Source: Chryseolinea soli
GTDB lineage: Bacteria > Bacteroidota > Bacteroidia > Cytophagales > Cyclobacteriaceae
Reading direction: 5' to 3'
Length of the DNA stretch: 64,000 nucleotides
NCBI RefSeq assembly: GCF_003589925.1
Contig: NZ_CP032382.1
Location: 5,270,001-5,334,000 of the forward strand
Every line of letters starts with the position of its first letter. Position 1 is the first letter of the stretch. Under the pieces are notes generated by a model, which did no database searches, was not told the origin of the DNA, and worked only from the letters and a program-made list of their open reading frames with translations. Shown piece by piece: positions 8,796 to 17,684 of this stretch. The position numbers and the translations under genes were made by a program.

Positions 8796-9908
8796 TTGAA
8801 GCGCATAAAGATCGTTGAAGCCATCCGGCAAGGTTCCATTGGTGGCGGGGAAAGCCATGTCATCGACGTGGTGAAGCACCTGGACAAGGCGCGGTTCGAG
8901 CCCGTCGTGTTATCGTTCACGGAAGGAGAGATGATCCAGACCCTGCAGGTCATGGGGGTGAAGACCTTTGTGATTCCCACCACCACCCCGTTCGATTTCC
9001 GGGTATGGCCAAAGGTGACCGCGCTGCTAAGAGAGATCCAGCCCGACCTGGTGCATGCCCATGGTACCCGCGCCATGTCGAATGTGTTCCGCTCGTCGCG
9101 GGCGTTGAAGCTCCCTCTACTATATACCATCCACGGATGGTCGTTCCATGACAATCAGCGCCCCGTGGTGCAGCGTATCCGGGCCTGGAGCGAGGGCTTC
9201 CTGACGCGCCGCGCCAGCGTCAATATATCTGTATCCCAATCCAACCAGCAAACCGGGAAAAACAAGATCGCCGGCTTCAGGTCGGTCGTGATCATGAACG
9301 GTGTGGACCTGAACAAATTCGCCACCCAGACCAACACGCAGGGGCTACGCGACCAGTTCAACCTCCACGCCGACGATACCGTGATCGGCTTCATCGCCCG
9401 GTTTACCTACCAGAAATCGCCTGTGCTGATGGTGGAGGCGTTTGCCTCCTTATTAAAGGACCACCCCAACCTGAAACTGCTCATGGTAGGCGACGGTGAA
9501 TTGATGCCCCAGGTGAAAGCGCGGATCGAAGCCCTGGGGATAGCGTCTAACGTGGTCCTGCCAGGATTCAGGAAAGACATCCCGGCGTTGCTGAGCATCA
9601 TGGACGTGTATTGCCTGCCCTCGTTGTGGGAGGGGCTCCCGCTGGGCGTGATCGAAGCGATGGCCATGCAAAAGGCGATCGTCGCCACCGCTGTCGACGG
9701 CTCGAAGGAGATCATCGTGCCGGGCGAAAACGGCTTGCTGACCACGCCGGGCAACGGTGAGGAACTGCGCCAGGCGCTGGACCGCGTGGTGCGCGACAAC
9801 GTTCTGCGCGAAAAAATGGCAACCAATGCCTTTCACTACGTGACGGCTAACCACAGCGTGGAGCACATGGTGCACCAGGTGGAAGATGTTTACAACACTT
9901 TGGTTTGA
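8796..9908 (+). CDS. Glycosyltransferase family 4
   Basis: 370 residues. The N-terminal region has the donor-domain glycine motif (GSIGGGESHVIDVV) and HAHGTRAMSN; the C-terminal half has IGFIARFTYQKSP and LMVGDGELMPQ and the GT4 E-x7-E motif in SLWEGLPLGVIEAMAMQ (glutamates near residues 278 and 286). It is a retaining GT-B enzyme that adds a sugar to a lipid-linked or glycan acceptor in the cytoplasm. The only start that keeps the N-terminal strand is TTG at 8796. It lies 30 bases after asnB and closes the run of sugar-handling genes before the outer-membrane protein. Confidence 0.9.
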   Translation: MKRIKIVEAIRQGSIGGGESHVIDVVKHLDKARFEPVVLSFTEGEMIQTLQVMGVKTFVIPTTTPFDFRVWPKVTALLREIQPDLVHAHGTRAMSNVFRSSRALKLPLLYTIHGWSFHDNQRPVVQRIRAWSEGFLTRRASVNISVSQSNQQTGKNKIAGFRSVVIMNGVDLNKFATQTNTQGLRDQFNLHADDTVIGFIARFTYQKSPVLMVEAFASLLKDHPNLKLLMVGDGELMPQVKARIEALGIASNVVLPGFRKDIPALLSIMDVYCLPSLWEGLPLGVIEAMAMQKAIVATAVDGSKEIIVPGENGLLTTPGNGEELRQALDRVVRDNVLREKMATNAFHYVTANHSVEHMVHQVEDVYNTLV

Positions 9909-9984
9909 TACGGGTTTTTGTGTTAACCTTTATAATTCTGAAATTCGATATAACTTTACCTTATCTATCATTAGACCCTTGACC

Positions 9985-10692
9985 ATGAAAAATCTACTGA
10001 TCCTCACGTTTGGAGTGCTCGTTTTTTGTCTCCCCGCCCGCGCGCAGCAAATCGATTATAAGAAGATCATTCTGCCCGATGGCATCACCAACCTGAGCAT
10101 AGAAGAACGTCTGGTGCAATTGGCCTGGAAAAATAACCCGGAGGTCAAGGCCGTCCAGCACGACGTGAATGCCTCGCAGTATGATGTGAAAATAGCCGCT
10201 ACGCGCTGGACCAGCTTGCTGGGCGCGCAGGGCAACTTGAACGAGTTTACCGTAAAACAGATCACGGGCTCCACGCAAACGACCAACAATTTCTATCCGC
10301 GTTACAACGTCTATCTCAACGTGCCGCTTTCGGCATTTTTTGAATTTCCCAATCAGAAAAAGGCAGCCCGCGAGCGCATGGGCATCAAACAGGAGCAATC
10401 CAACATGTTAAAGCTCGACATCCGGGCCCGGGTGCTGAAGTTATACAGCGATTACCGCAAAAACGAGACGGTTTGGCGCATCCGGAAGGAGGAATTGGAC
10501 GATTTCAAGCTGAGAGTCAACACGATAGAACAGAAATTCAGCGACGGTGCCGCCACGTTGGAGGAGTATGTGACCGCCCAGCGGGTGTATCGCGACGTAC
10601 AGATCCAGGAGGCGGTGGCCAAAAGCGACTGGGATAAATCGAAATTTGACCTGGAACAGGTGATTGGGGTGAAGCTTGAAGAAGTACTGTAA
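9985..10692 (+). CDS. Short TolC-like outer membrane channel protein (one-repeat)
   Basis: 235 residues from ATG at 9985; an in-frame extension to 9886 lacks a signal peptide. A clear signal peptide (about residues 1-22, cut before QQIDYKK) is followed by the outer-membrane efflux fold: amphipathic helices (ERLVQLAWKNNPEVKAVQ), a beta pair (LGAQGNLNEF and YNVYLNVPL), then two long helices ending at FDLEQVIGVKLEEVL. TolC proteins have two such repeats in about 450 residues; this one has only a single repeat. In this cluster it would act as an outer-membrane exit or assembly factor for the polysaccharide. TAACTTTA at 9951 differs from the -7 consensus by one base. Confidence 0.75.
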   Translation: MKNLLILTFGVLVFCLPARAQQIDYKKIILPDGITNLSIEERLVQLAWKNNPEVKAVQHDVNASQYDVKIAATRWTSLLGAQGNLNEFTVKQITGSTQTTNNFYPRYNVYLNVPLSAFFEFPNQKKAARERMGIKQEQSNMLKLDIRARVLKLYSDYRKNETVWRIRKEELDDFKLRVNTIEQKFSDGAATLEEYVTAQRVYRDVQIQEAVAKSDWDKSKFDLEQVIGVKLEEVL

Positions 10693-10804
10693 TGCTGTTT
10701 TTTGACTTAAAAAGGTAACCACTTAAGTAAAAAAATACTTTAAAACCCTTTGAATTAGCCGAATTTGGCGGTTAGTTAAAAAAGACAAAAAAAATACTAT
10801 GTAA

Positions 10805-10812
10805 TATTTTTG
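10805..10812 (+). promoter_or_regulatory. Bacteroidota -7 promoter box upstream of the 2227-aa secreted protein
   Basis: TATTTTTG matches TAnnTTTG exactly and lies 78 bases before the ATG at 10891, in a very AT-rich gap (10693-10890). There is no matching -33 TTTG at 19-base spacing. Confidence 0.45.
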
Positions 10813-10890
10813 TCCGTTATGGTAATATTTTTAATTTCGTGCTGTGCTTTTGTCGGCTGTCTATAGTTAATCTTTAATCTATTACCCTTT

Positions 10891-13800
10891 ATGAAAAAGT
10901 CCCTGGCTTTAGTTGTGACCTTGTTGTTGGTTGCATTTTCAGCTTTTTCCCAGTCAGTCCCTTTTCCTACAGGCCCACGTGATAACAATGCCCTTGAAAA
11001 TTGGGGCTATCAGCAAGTGGGTACCAATTGGGACACCTCACCGTTCCTGCCGTTCATTTATCAAGGCCGTTGGTTTAGGTTGATGCCTCCAAATGGAGTC
11101 ACCTACACAGCCGCCACGAAGACGTGGACATTCTCGGAGCCGGGTAAGAAATACCCGCTCATTATGTTTTTACACGGTGCCGGTGAAGCGGGTACCGATA
11201 ACAACAACCAGCTGAAACACGGTGGTCAGATCCACAGGGACGCGGTGCTCTCCGGCAAGTTCCCTGGTTTTTTGTTTTATGAGCAATCCTCGACACTCGA
11301 CCAGATCAAAGCACAGCTTGAAAAGCTGATTGCTACGCTGCCCATCGACATCAACCGGATCTACATCCACGGTTTGTCCGGTGGTGGTGGAGATACCTGG
11401 AAGTTTGCCATTGCCAACCCGACCCTGATCGCCGGTGCGTTCCCGATGTCGGCTTCCAACGACGATGCCAAGCAAGAGAAAATGCTTTACATGAACCTGC
11501 GCCAGTCGCAAGGTGAAAGAGACAACAACCCTAACCCGGGATGGACGCAAACTATCGTTGACTGGTTCAACGCCAACGGCGGTCACCTGGAATACTTCTA
11601 TTTACTCGGCGTAGGTCACGGTACATGGGATGCCATGTATAACCGCGCTGACTTCTTCCCTTGGTTTTTATCCCACAAGAAAAATGAAATCTTAGTACTC
11701 TTTAATAGGAATCTACTTTGTCCTGGTGCACCCACCTCTGTGACCATGGGCTTTACGCCCGGTTTCGATGCCTATGAATGGCAGAAAGATGGTGTGACCA
11801 TACCCGGAGCAACCGCATTTAAGATCACGGCTACAGCTTTTGGTTCGTATACGGGTCGTATCAAGAACCGTGGCGTTTGGTCCGATTGGGCTACCCCGGT
11901 TGTTGTAGGCACGAAGCCTCCTACCTATACGCCTGCCATCACTCCCACAGCAGGTGAAACCATTGTGTTGCCTGCACCTGACGGATCGACCACTACTTCG
12001 CTGGAGGAACCCGAAGGTTATACAGCTTATGTTTGGAAGAATGCTGCAACGAATGCCATTGTGGCCAACACGCGTGTATATGCCAATGCCCCTGTAGGAA
12101 CCTACAAGGCTACGGTTACGGAACAGAACGGCTGCTCCAGTGTAGAATCGCCTGCATTCACAGTAGTGAACGCCAACGGTCCGAACAAGCCCGATGGTAT
12201 CAGCGGTTTCCTGGGTTATGCCAACACACAAACCCAGATCACCCTGGCCTGGAGCGATAACCCCACGCCTCTGAATAATGAGACCGGCTTTGAGATCTAC
12301 AGAGGTCCCACGATTAGCGGTCCTTTTAGCATTGTCACGACGACTGTCGCCAACGCTAACTCTTTTATTGATACCAACCTGACGCCGAACACCACGTATT
12401 ATTACTTGGTAAGACCGATCAACGCTTCGTCTGCAGGTCCCGTATCGCCGACCATTGGTGTTGCCACGAAAGTGGATGCCACACCTCCGACGGCTCCTAC
12501 AAACCTGACCATCACCGGAACCAGCCCCGTTTCAGTTTCTTTGTCGTGGACTGCGGCAACGGATGATGTGGGCGTATACCGCTACGACATCTACAAAAAT
12601 GGTGTAAAGACGTTGGCCGTAAATGATGTACAGGGCACTGTATTCAACCTCACCGCAGGTGAAGTATACAACTTCACCGTGAAAGCGAGAGACGTAACGG
12701 GCAACAGCTCGACCGAAAGTAACCAGGTGACGGCCCCCGCCGTCAACAACGGTCTTAACTATAAGGCATTCACCGGCACATGGACCAACCTCCCGGTGGA
12801 TTTCAACGCCATCACACCAGTGAAGATCGGTAACACCCCTAACGTCGACCTCAGCGTAGCGCCTTCGGCTAACAACTATGCGATGTACTGGGAAGGTATG
12901 ATCAACATCACGGCCGCCGGTACCTATACGTTTGAAACCTACTCCGACGATGGCAGCAAGCTGTACATCGGTGGCTACGGTTCTCAATACCAGGTGGTGA
13001 ACAACGATGGATCGCACGGCGTGCGCTATCGCTCGGGCAACAAGACCTTTGCGGCACCCGGTCAATATCCGATCGTGATCACCTACTTCCAGGCAACCAG
13101 CGGAGCGACGATGCAGGTTTATTGGAGCAACACGCCCACCGGTATCACGTCCCGTCAGCAGATCCCGAATAGCGCCTTTGCTTCGAACTTTGTAATGCCC
13201 GGTGCAGCTCCTGCGCCGCCTACCCAGTTGACTGCTCAAGCCGTTGCCTACAACCAGATCAACCTGACCTGGACGGACAACAGCTCGAACGAGACAGGTT
13301 TCCAACTGTACAGAGCCACCAACACGGCTGGTCCTTATGCCACTGTAGGTACAATCGCGGCTAATACCACATCGTTTAGCGACAAGACGGTTGCTCCTGC
13401 AACGAAATACTTCTACCGTATCAAGGCCATCGGTCGCTACGGTGAGTCTGATTTGTCGAATGAAATCGCCAGGAGTTTGTCCTACTCGTACTATGAGGCA
13501 AACTTGGCCAATCTCAATACGATCAACTCGTTGACACCGGTCAAAACCGGCACGTCTTCGACCTTTGACCTGACGGTGCGCAACCGCACGACCAACTACG
13601 CATTCAAGTGGGTGGGTAAGATCAACATACCGACTACCGGTAACTATACCTTCTACACCACTTCCGACGACGGCAGCTTGCTCTATATCGACGGCGTGCT
13701 GCGTGTATCGAATGACACCCAAGTCAGTGTTGAGAAGTCAGCTACTATCAATAACCTGACGGCGGGTGCACACGACATCGTAGTCGCCTACAGACAGAAC

Positions 13801-16800
13801 TCCGGTGGAGCCTCACTGAACGTAAGCTGGCAAGGTCCCAATATTACAAAGGCTGTGATCCCGGCCGGCGTATTAGCCCAAGATGAAATAAATGCCACAA
13901 CGCCTGCGTTGCCCGCTGCCCCTGCAGCACCGACCAGCTTAGCCGCTACGCCGCTGTCGAAATCCTCGATCCAAGTATCGTGGACGGATGCCAGCACGAC
14001 GGAAACCGGTTTCGAACTGTATCGTTCCGTGCATGTGAACACCAACTTCGTGTTGTTCAAGTCCCTGCCTCCGAACACCAACTCGTTCCTGGACGCTGGT
14101 TTGTTCCCGAATGAAACCTACTTCTATAAAGTATCGGCCGTTGGTGTAGGCGGAAGCAACTCTACAGCGATCGTGAGCGCGGCCACCCTGAACACCAAAC
14201 CGGTGATCACCGACGTAGCCGACATCACTGTGAAATACGGCAAGACCCTTAGCTTGAGCGTTATCTCGCAAGACGATGACCACGAGCCTTTGACATTGAC
14301 TGCTCAAGGCCTCCCCGGAAGCTGGGCAACCTTCGCCGATCAAGGCGATGGTACCGGTACCCTGGCCCTTGCGCCACTCATCGGCAACCTTGGCCAGTAT
14401 CCGAACGTCCGCATCATTGTTGCTGACCAGCACAACGGCAAGGATACAACGACCTTTAAGATAACCGTAACCGACAAAGACGTACCCGCCATCGTTCCTG
14501 TGACCGATGTAGTGGTGAACGAAGGTTCGAACAGCGCCGTGACCATCACGGCAACGTCTGACGCCGGCACGGCAAACCTGACCTGGACCGCGGTGAACTT
14601 CCCTTCGTTCGCAACGTTGACAAACGATGCGCTCGGAACCGGAACCGTAACCCTGAACCCTGGCTATATCCACTCCGGCGACTATAACCTGACCGTGAAG
14701 GTGAAGGACAACGTAGGAGGGGAGTCTTCCAGAACGTTCAAAGTAACCGTAGTGGATGTGAACCCCAATTCGTCGATCTCGATGAACCTGGTGTACTCTA
14801 CCAATGCGAATGCACCCTGGAACAACATCACCGGATTGACCACGACCGGTTTGAAAAACAATACTGGTGCGACCACCACCGTGGGATTGGCTTTCCAAAC
14901 CACCGCATGGAACACCTGGTTCGAAGGTACCCAGACCGGCAACAACTCCGGTGTGGTTCCCGACAACGTACTGAGCGACTACTACTACTTCGGTATCTTC
15001 GGAGCACCGAACACGGTAGACGTGAAGGTGACAGGTTTGAATCCTGCCATGACCTATGCGTTCAAATTCCTCGCCTCCAGCAAGTGGACCGGTGTGCCTG
15101 ATAACGGTACAACCCGCTACACCATTGGAGCGCAAACTTCCGCTGTGAATGCACAGAACAACACCAGCAACCTGGCGATCATCAATGGTGTGACCCCTGC
15201 CGGTGACGGTTCCGTGACCTTCACGATGAGCAAAGATGGCGCGTCGGTAGTAGGTTACCTGAATGCTCTTATTGTAGAGTCTCAATACCAAGCAGGCACG
15301 ACACCTGCCGCTCCCCGCGCATTGGATATTGCCCTGACACCGAACAACGAAGCGAAACTGACTTGGATCGATGCACCGTTCAACGAAACTGGTTTCGACG
15401 TCTTCCGTTCGACGACCAAGGGCGGTACCTATACCAAGATCAACGCATCCCCTGTGGCTGCGAACAGCACATCGTATACGGATGCCAGCTTGACGGAAGA
15501 TACCAAGTACTTCTATCAGGTAAGAGCGTTCAACGATATTGGAACATCGCCTTACTCGAACCTCGACTCGATCAGTGTGCCTAACCTTGCACCGAAGATC
15601 ACCATCAATGGCAACCTGGCGTTGACCCGCGGTGTGCAATCTTCGATCACGGTTTCCGCTACCGATCTTCCCGCGAACCTTTTCACCATGGCCGTGACCA
15701 ACCTGCCTTCGTTCGCAACGTATCAGCAGACCACGCCGACCTCCGGTACCATCACTTTCAATCCTACCTCGGCTAACCTGGGTGTGTTCACCTTCACGGT
15801 TTCCGCTACGGATAACAAGAGCGCTACAGCGACGAAAGATGTGACGGTAACGGTGAGCGAGACCCTGGTGTATAGAATAGACTTGAACTTCAACCAGAAC
15901 TCGGTTGCTGCAGCACCTTGGAACAACACAAGCAAGGCTCCTGTAATCAACGACGTGTTCTCGAACCTGAAAGATGAAGGTGGCGTGAACCGCAACGTGA
16001 GCGTGACCCTGCTCTCTTCTTTTGGAGGCGTATACAATGAAGGTGCAGTGACCGGCACAAACTCCGGTGTAGTACCCGACGCTGTATTGCAAGAATACTA
16101 CTGGTTCGGTGCCTTCAATGCACCGGATGCCGCAAAACTGAAAGTGTCTGGTCTCGATAAGCTGAACAAGTATACGTTCAAGTTCGTCGCCAGCAGTAAC
16201 TTCAACAACAACGGATCCATCATCAACAACGGTAGCACCGTGTTCACGATCGGTGCACGTTCGTCCTCTGTAAATGTTCAGGGCAACACCTCTAACCTGG
16301 CCGTGATCACCGACGTGGTGACCAACGCCAGCGGCGAAGTGACCATCGACATCACCAAAGGCGGCGACGCAACGGTAGGTTATATCAACGGTTTGATCAT
16401 CGAAGCCGTGGCCATCGATCCTTCGGGCTTTGCACCGACGAACCTCACGGCTTCCGGAAATTCGAAGACCAACATCATCTTGAACTGGTCTGACAACTCG
16501 CCTACGGAAACCGGCTTCCAGGTATATCGCTCCACTACGACATCGGACGGCGTGTATTCGCTGATCGGAACAACCGGCGCAGATGTAGCCACCTACACGG
16601 ACAACACCGGTGCCACCAACGGCAAGAAATACTACTACAAAGTTAGAGCCGTCATCCCGAGCGGATTCACAGCCTACAGCAACGTGGCCAGCGCCGGAAC
16701 GGTAGCCTTCGCAGTGTACATCAACGTGAACGGTGTAGCCGCTTACGATGCACCGGCACCTTGGAACAACTTGAGCCGCCTGGCGGTAGACAACGACGTG

Positions 16801-17574
16801 TTCTTCAACCTGAGAGACGAATTGGGCAAACAAACCGGCCTGCGCCTCCGCTTCGTGGAAGCCATGGAAGGTATGAACGACTGGGGTATGTCGACCGGCA
16901 ATGACTCCGGTATCTTCCCCGACAAAGTGTTGAAGAGCTTCTATTACACCAACGCCTACAACGGTATCGGCAAGCTGACCGTGGAAGGTCTGGATCAAGG
17001 ATTCAACTATAACTTCGGCTTCATGGGCGCTATCGACGTGCAGCTGAACGTGACCACCAACTTCTCGATCGGCGACAGAACCGTGTCGAACCGTCAGGAT
17101 CAGAACATCTCGAATGTAGCGTACATCCGCAGCGTTCAACCCGATCAGAACAGCGAAGTGAAGATCCAGGTGCAGGAAGCTCTCGGATCACCCTGGTCGA
17201 TCCTCAACGCGATCGTGATCGAAGCCTATCCTACGGACGACCGCAAGTCGGGTGTAGCCGGTGGCAGAACCAATACAAGCGGCCAGATGCGCGAAGTTCG
17301 CTACGGAGAGTCCAACCCTTCGGTGTTGCTCTATCCTAACCCGACACAACGCGAGTTGAACGTTCAAACCCTCGATTCTTCGATCGGTGATGTTCGCTAC
17401 TCGATCGTGGATGCCATGGGTAAAGTGATGAAAGAAGGCACTTACGCCAACGACGAAGTGTCGTCCAACTTCACCGTCGATCTCCAAAGCAGCGGCTTCC
17501 AGAATTCGGTATACTTTATCAAACTGGTATATCCTGACGGAAAAGTGCAGCTGAAGAAGTTCGTCAAATACTAA
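10891..17574 (+). CDS. Giant T9SS-secreted multidomain esterase-like protein (FN3, PA14 and repeated unassigned modules)
   Basis: 2227 residues. Signal peptide about 1-21. Residues 25-275 form an alpha/beta-hydrolase of the esterase/PHB-depolymerase type: FLHGAGEAG (93-101) as oxyanion loop, GLSGGGG with Ser163 as nucleophile, and GVGHGTWD with His243 as probable catalytic histidine. Then come about six FN3 domains (repeated ETGFxxYR motif), two PA14 domains (DDGSKLYIGG and DDGSLLYIDG), cadherin/Ig-like segments, and three copies of a module of about 170 residues marked by APWNN, SGxxPDxVL and FTIGxR. The last 80 residues (LLYPNPTQREL to KKFVKY) are a type A T9SS sorting domain. PA14 and FN3 suggest carbohydrate binding; a role in de-esterifying or degrading a polysaccharide is inferred. 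A strong terminator follows. Confidence 0.88.
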   Translation: MKKSLALVVTLLLVAFSAFSQSVPFPTGPRDNNALENWGYQQVGTNWDTSPFLPFIYQGRWFRLMPPNGVTYTAATKTWTFSEPGKKYPLIMFLHGAGEAGTDNNNQLKHGGQIHRDAVLSGKFPGFLFYEQSSTLDQIKAQLEKLIATLPIDINRIYIHGLSGGGGDTWKFAIANPTLIAGAFPMSASNDDAKQEKMLYMNLRQSQGERDNNPNPGWTQTIVDWFNANGGHLEYFYLLGVGHGTWDAMYNRADFFPWFLSHKKNEILVLFNRNLLCPGAPTSVTMGFTPGFDAYEWQKDGVTIPGATAFKITATAFGSYTGRIKNRGVWSDWATPVVVGTKPPTYTPAITPTAGETIVLPAPDGSTTTSLEEPEGYTAYVWKNAATNAIVANTRVYANAPVGTYKATVTEQNGCSSVESPAFTVVNANGPNKPDGISGFLGYANTQTQITLAWSDNPTPLNNETGFEIYRGPTISGPFSIVTTTVANANSFIDTNLTPNTTYYYLVRPINASSAGPVSPTIGVATKVDATPPTAPTNLTITGTSPVSVSLSWTAATDDVGVYRYDIYKNGVKTLAVNDVQGTVFNLTAGEVYNFTVKARDVTGNSSTESNQVTAPAVNNGLNYKAFTGTWTNLPVDFNAITPVKIGNTPNVDLSVAPSANNYAMYWEGMINITAAGTYTFETYSDDGSKLYIGGYGSQYQVVNNDGSHGVRYRSGNKTFAAPGQYPIVITYFQATSGATMQVYWSNTPTGITSRQQIPNSAFASNFVMPGAAPAPPTQLTAQAVAYNQINLTWTDNSSNETGFQLYRATNTAGPYATVGTIAANTTSFSDKTVAPATKYFYRIKAIGRYGESDLSNEIARSLSYSYYEANLANLNTINSLTPVKTGTSSTFDLTVRNRTTNYAFKWVGKINIPTTGNYTFYTTSDDGSLLYIDGVLRVSNDTQVSVEKSATINNLTAGAHDIVVAYRQNSGGASLNVSWQGPNITKAVIPAGVLAQDEINATTPALPAAPAAPTSLAATPLSKSSIQVSWTDASTTETGFELYRSVHVNTNFVLFKSLPPNTNSFLDAGLFPNETYFYKVSAVGVGGSNSTAIVSAATLNTKPVITDVADITVKYGKTLSLSVISQDDDHEPLTLTAQGLPGSWATFADQGDGTGTLALAPLIGNLGQYPNVRIIVADQHNGKDTTTFKITVTDKDVPAIVPVTDVVVNEGSNSAVTITATSDAGTANLTWTAVNFPSFATLTNDALGTGTVTLNPGYIHSGDYNLTVKVKDNVGGESSRTFKVTVVDVNPNSSISMNLVYSTNANAPWNNITGLTTTGLKNNTGATTTVGLAFQTTAWNTWFEGTQTGNNSGVVPDNVLSDYYYFGIFGAPNTVDVKVTGLNPAMTYAFKFLASSKWTGVPDNGTTRYTIGAQTSAVNAQNNTSNLAIINGVTPAGDGSVTFTMSKDGASVVGYLNALIVESQYQAGTTPAAPRALDIALTPNNEAKLTWIDAPFNETGFDVFRSTTKGGTYTKINASPVAANSTSYTDASLTEDTKYFYQVRAFNDIGTSPYSNLDSISVPNLAPKITINGNLALTRGVQSSITVSATDLPANLFTMAVTNLPSFATYQQTTPTSGTITFNPTSANLGVFTFTVSATDNKSATATKDVTVTVSETLVYRIDLNFNQNSVAAAPWNNTSKAPVINDVFSNLKDEGGVNRNVSVTLLSSFGGVYNEGAVTGTNSGVVPDAVLQEYYWFGAFNAPDAAKLKVSGLDKLNKYTFKFVASSNFNNNGSIINNGSTVFTIGARSSSVNVQGNTSNLAVITDVVTNASGEVTIDITKGGDATVGYINGLIIEAVAIDPSGFAPTNLTASGNSKTNIILNWSDNSPTETGFQVYRSTTTSDGVYSLIGTTGADVATYTDNTGATNGKKYYYKVRAVIPSGFTAYSNVASAGTVAFAVYINVNGVAAYDAPAPWNNLSRLAVDNDVFFNLRDELGKQTGLRLRFVEAMEGMNDWGMSTGNDSGIFPDKVLKSFYYTNAYNGIGKLTVEGLDQGFNYNFGFMGAIDVQLNVTTNFSIGDRTVSNRQDQNISNVAYIRSVQPDQNSEVKIQVQEALGSPWSILNAIVIEAYPTDDRKSGVAGGRTNTSGQMREVRYGESNPSVLLYPNPTQRELNVQTLDSSIGDVRYSIVDAMGKVMKEGTYANDEVSSNFTVDLQSSGFQNSVYFIKLVYPDGKVQLKKFVKY

Positions 17575-17587
17575 GAATGTCTTTCTG

Positions 17588-17624
17588 AAAGACCTACCTC
17601 AAAACCGGGGTAGGTCTTTTTTTT
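17588..17624 (+). terminator. Rho-independent terminator after the giant esterase-like protein
   Basis: An 11-bp perfect stem (AAAGACCTACC at 17588-17598 with GGTAGGTCTTT at 17609-17619) around a 10-base loop, followed by a T run to 17624. It starts 14 bases after the stop codon. Confidence 0.9.
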
Positions 17625-17637
17625 GCTCTCATTTTAA

Positions 17638-17645
17638 TACCTTTG
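17638..17645 (+). promoter_or_regulatory. Bacteroidota -7 promoter box for the acyltransferase operon
   Basis: TACCTTTG matches TAnnTTTG exactly, directly after the terminator of the preceding gene and 40 bases before the preferred TTG start at 17685. TTTG at 17622-17625 is too close (12 bases) to be an ideal -33 element. The box overlaps the upstream TTG at 17643, which argues against that codon being the start. Confidence 0.5.
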
Positions 17646-17684
17646 TGGGTATTAACCCTTTTTTGTACACTTTATCAGAGACTA

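Noticed and set aside
10693..10890. Terminator after the TolC-like gene
   Set aside because: The AT-rich stretch has T and A runs and a GGTAACC palindrome but no stem followed by a T tract.
13939..17139. A 1066-codon open frame on the minus strand
   Set aside because: It is antisense to the giant T9SS protein, has no signal peptide or known motif, and is explained by the codon pattern of the real gene. A similar long antisense frame at 12532-13722 is rejected for the same reason.
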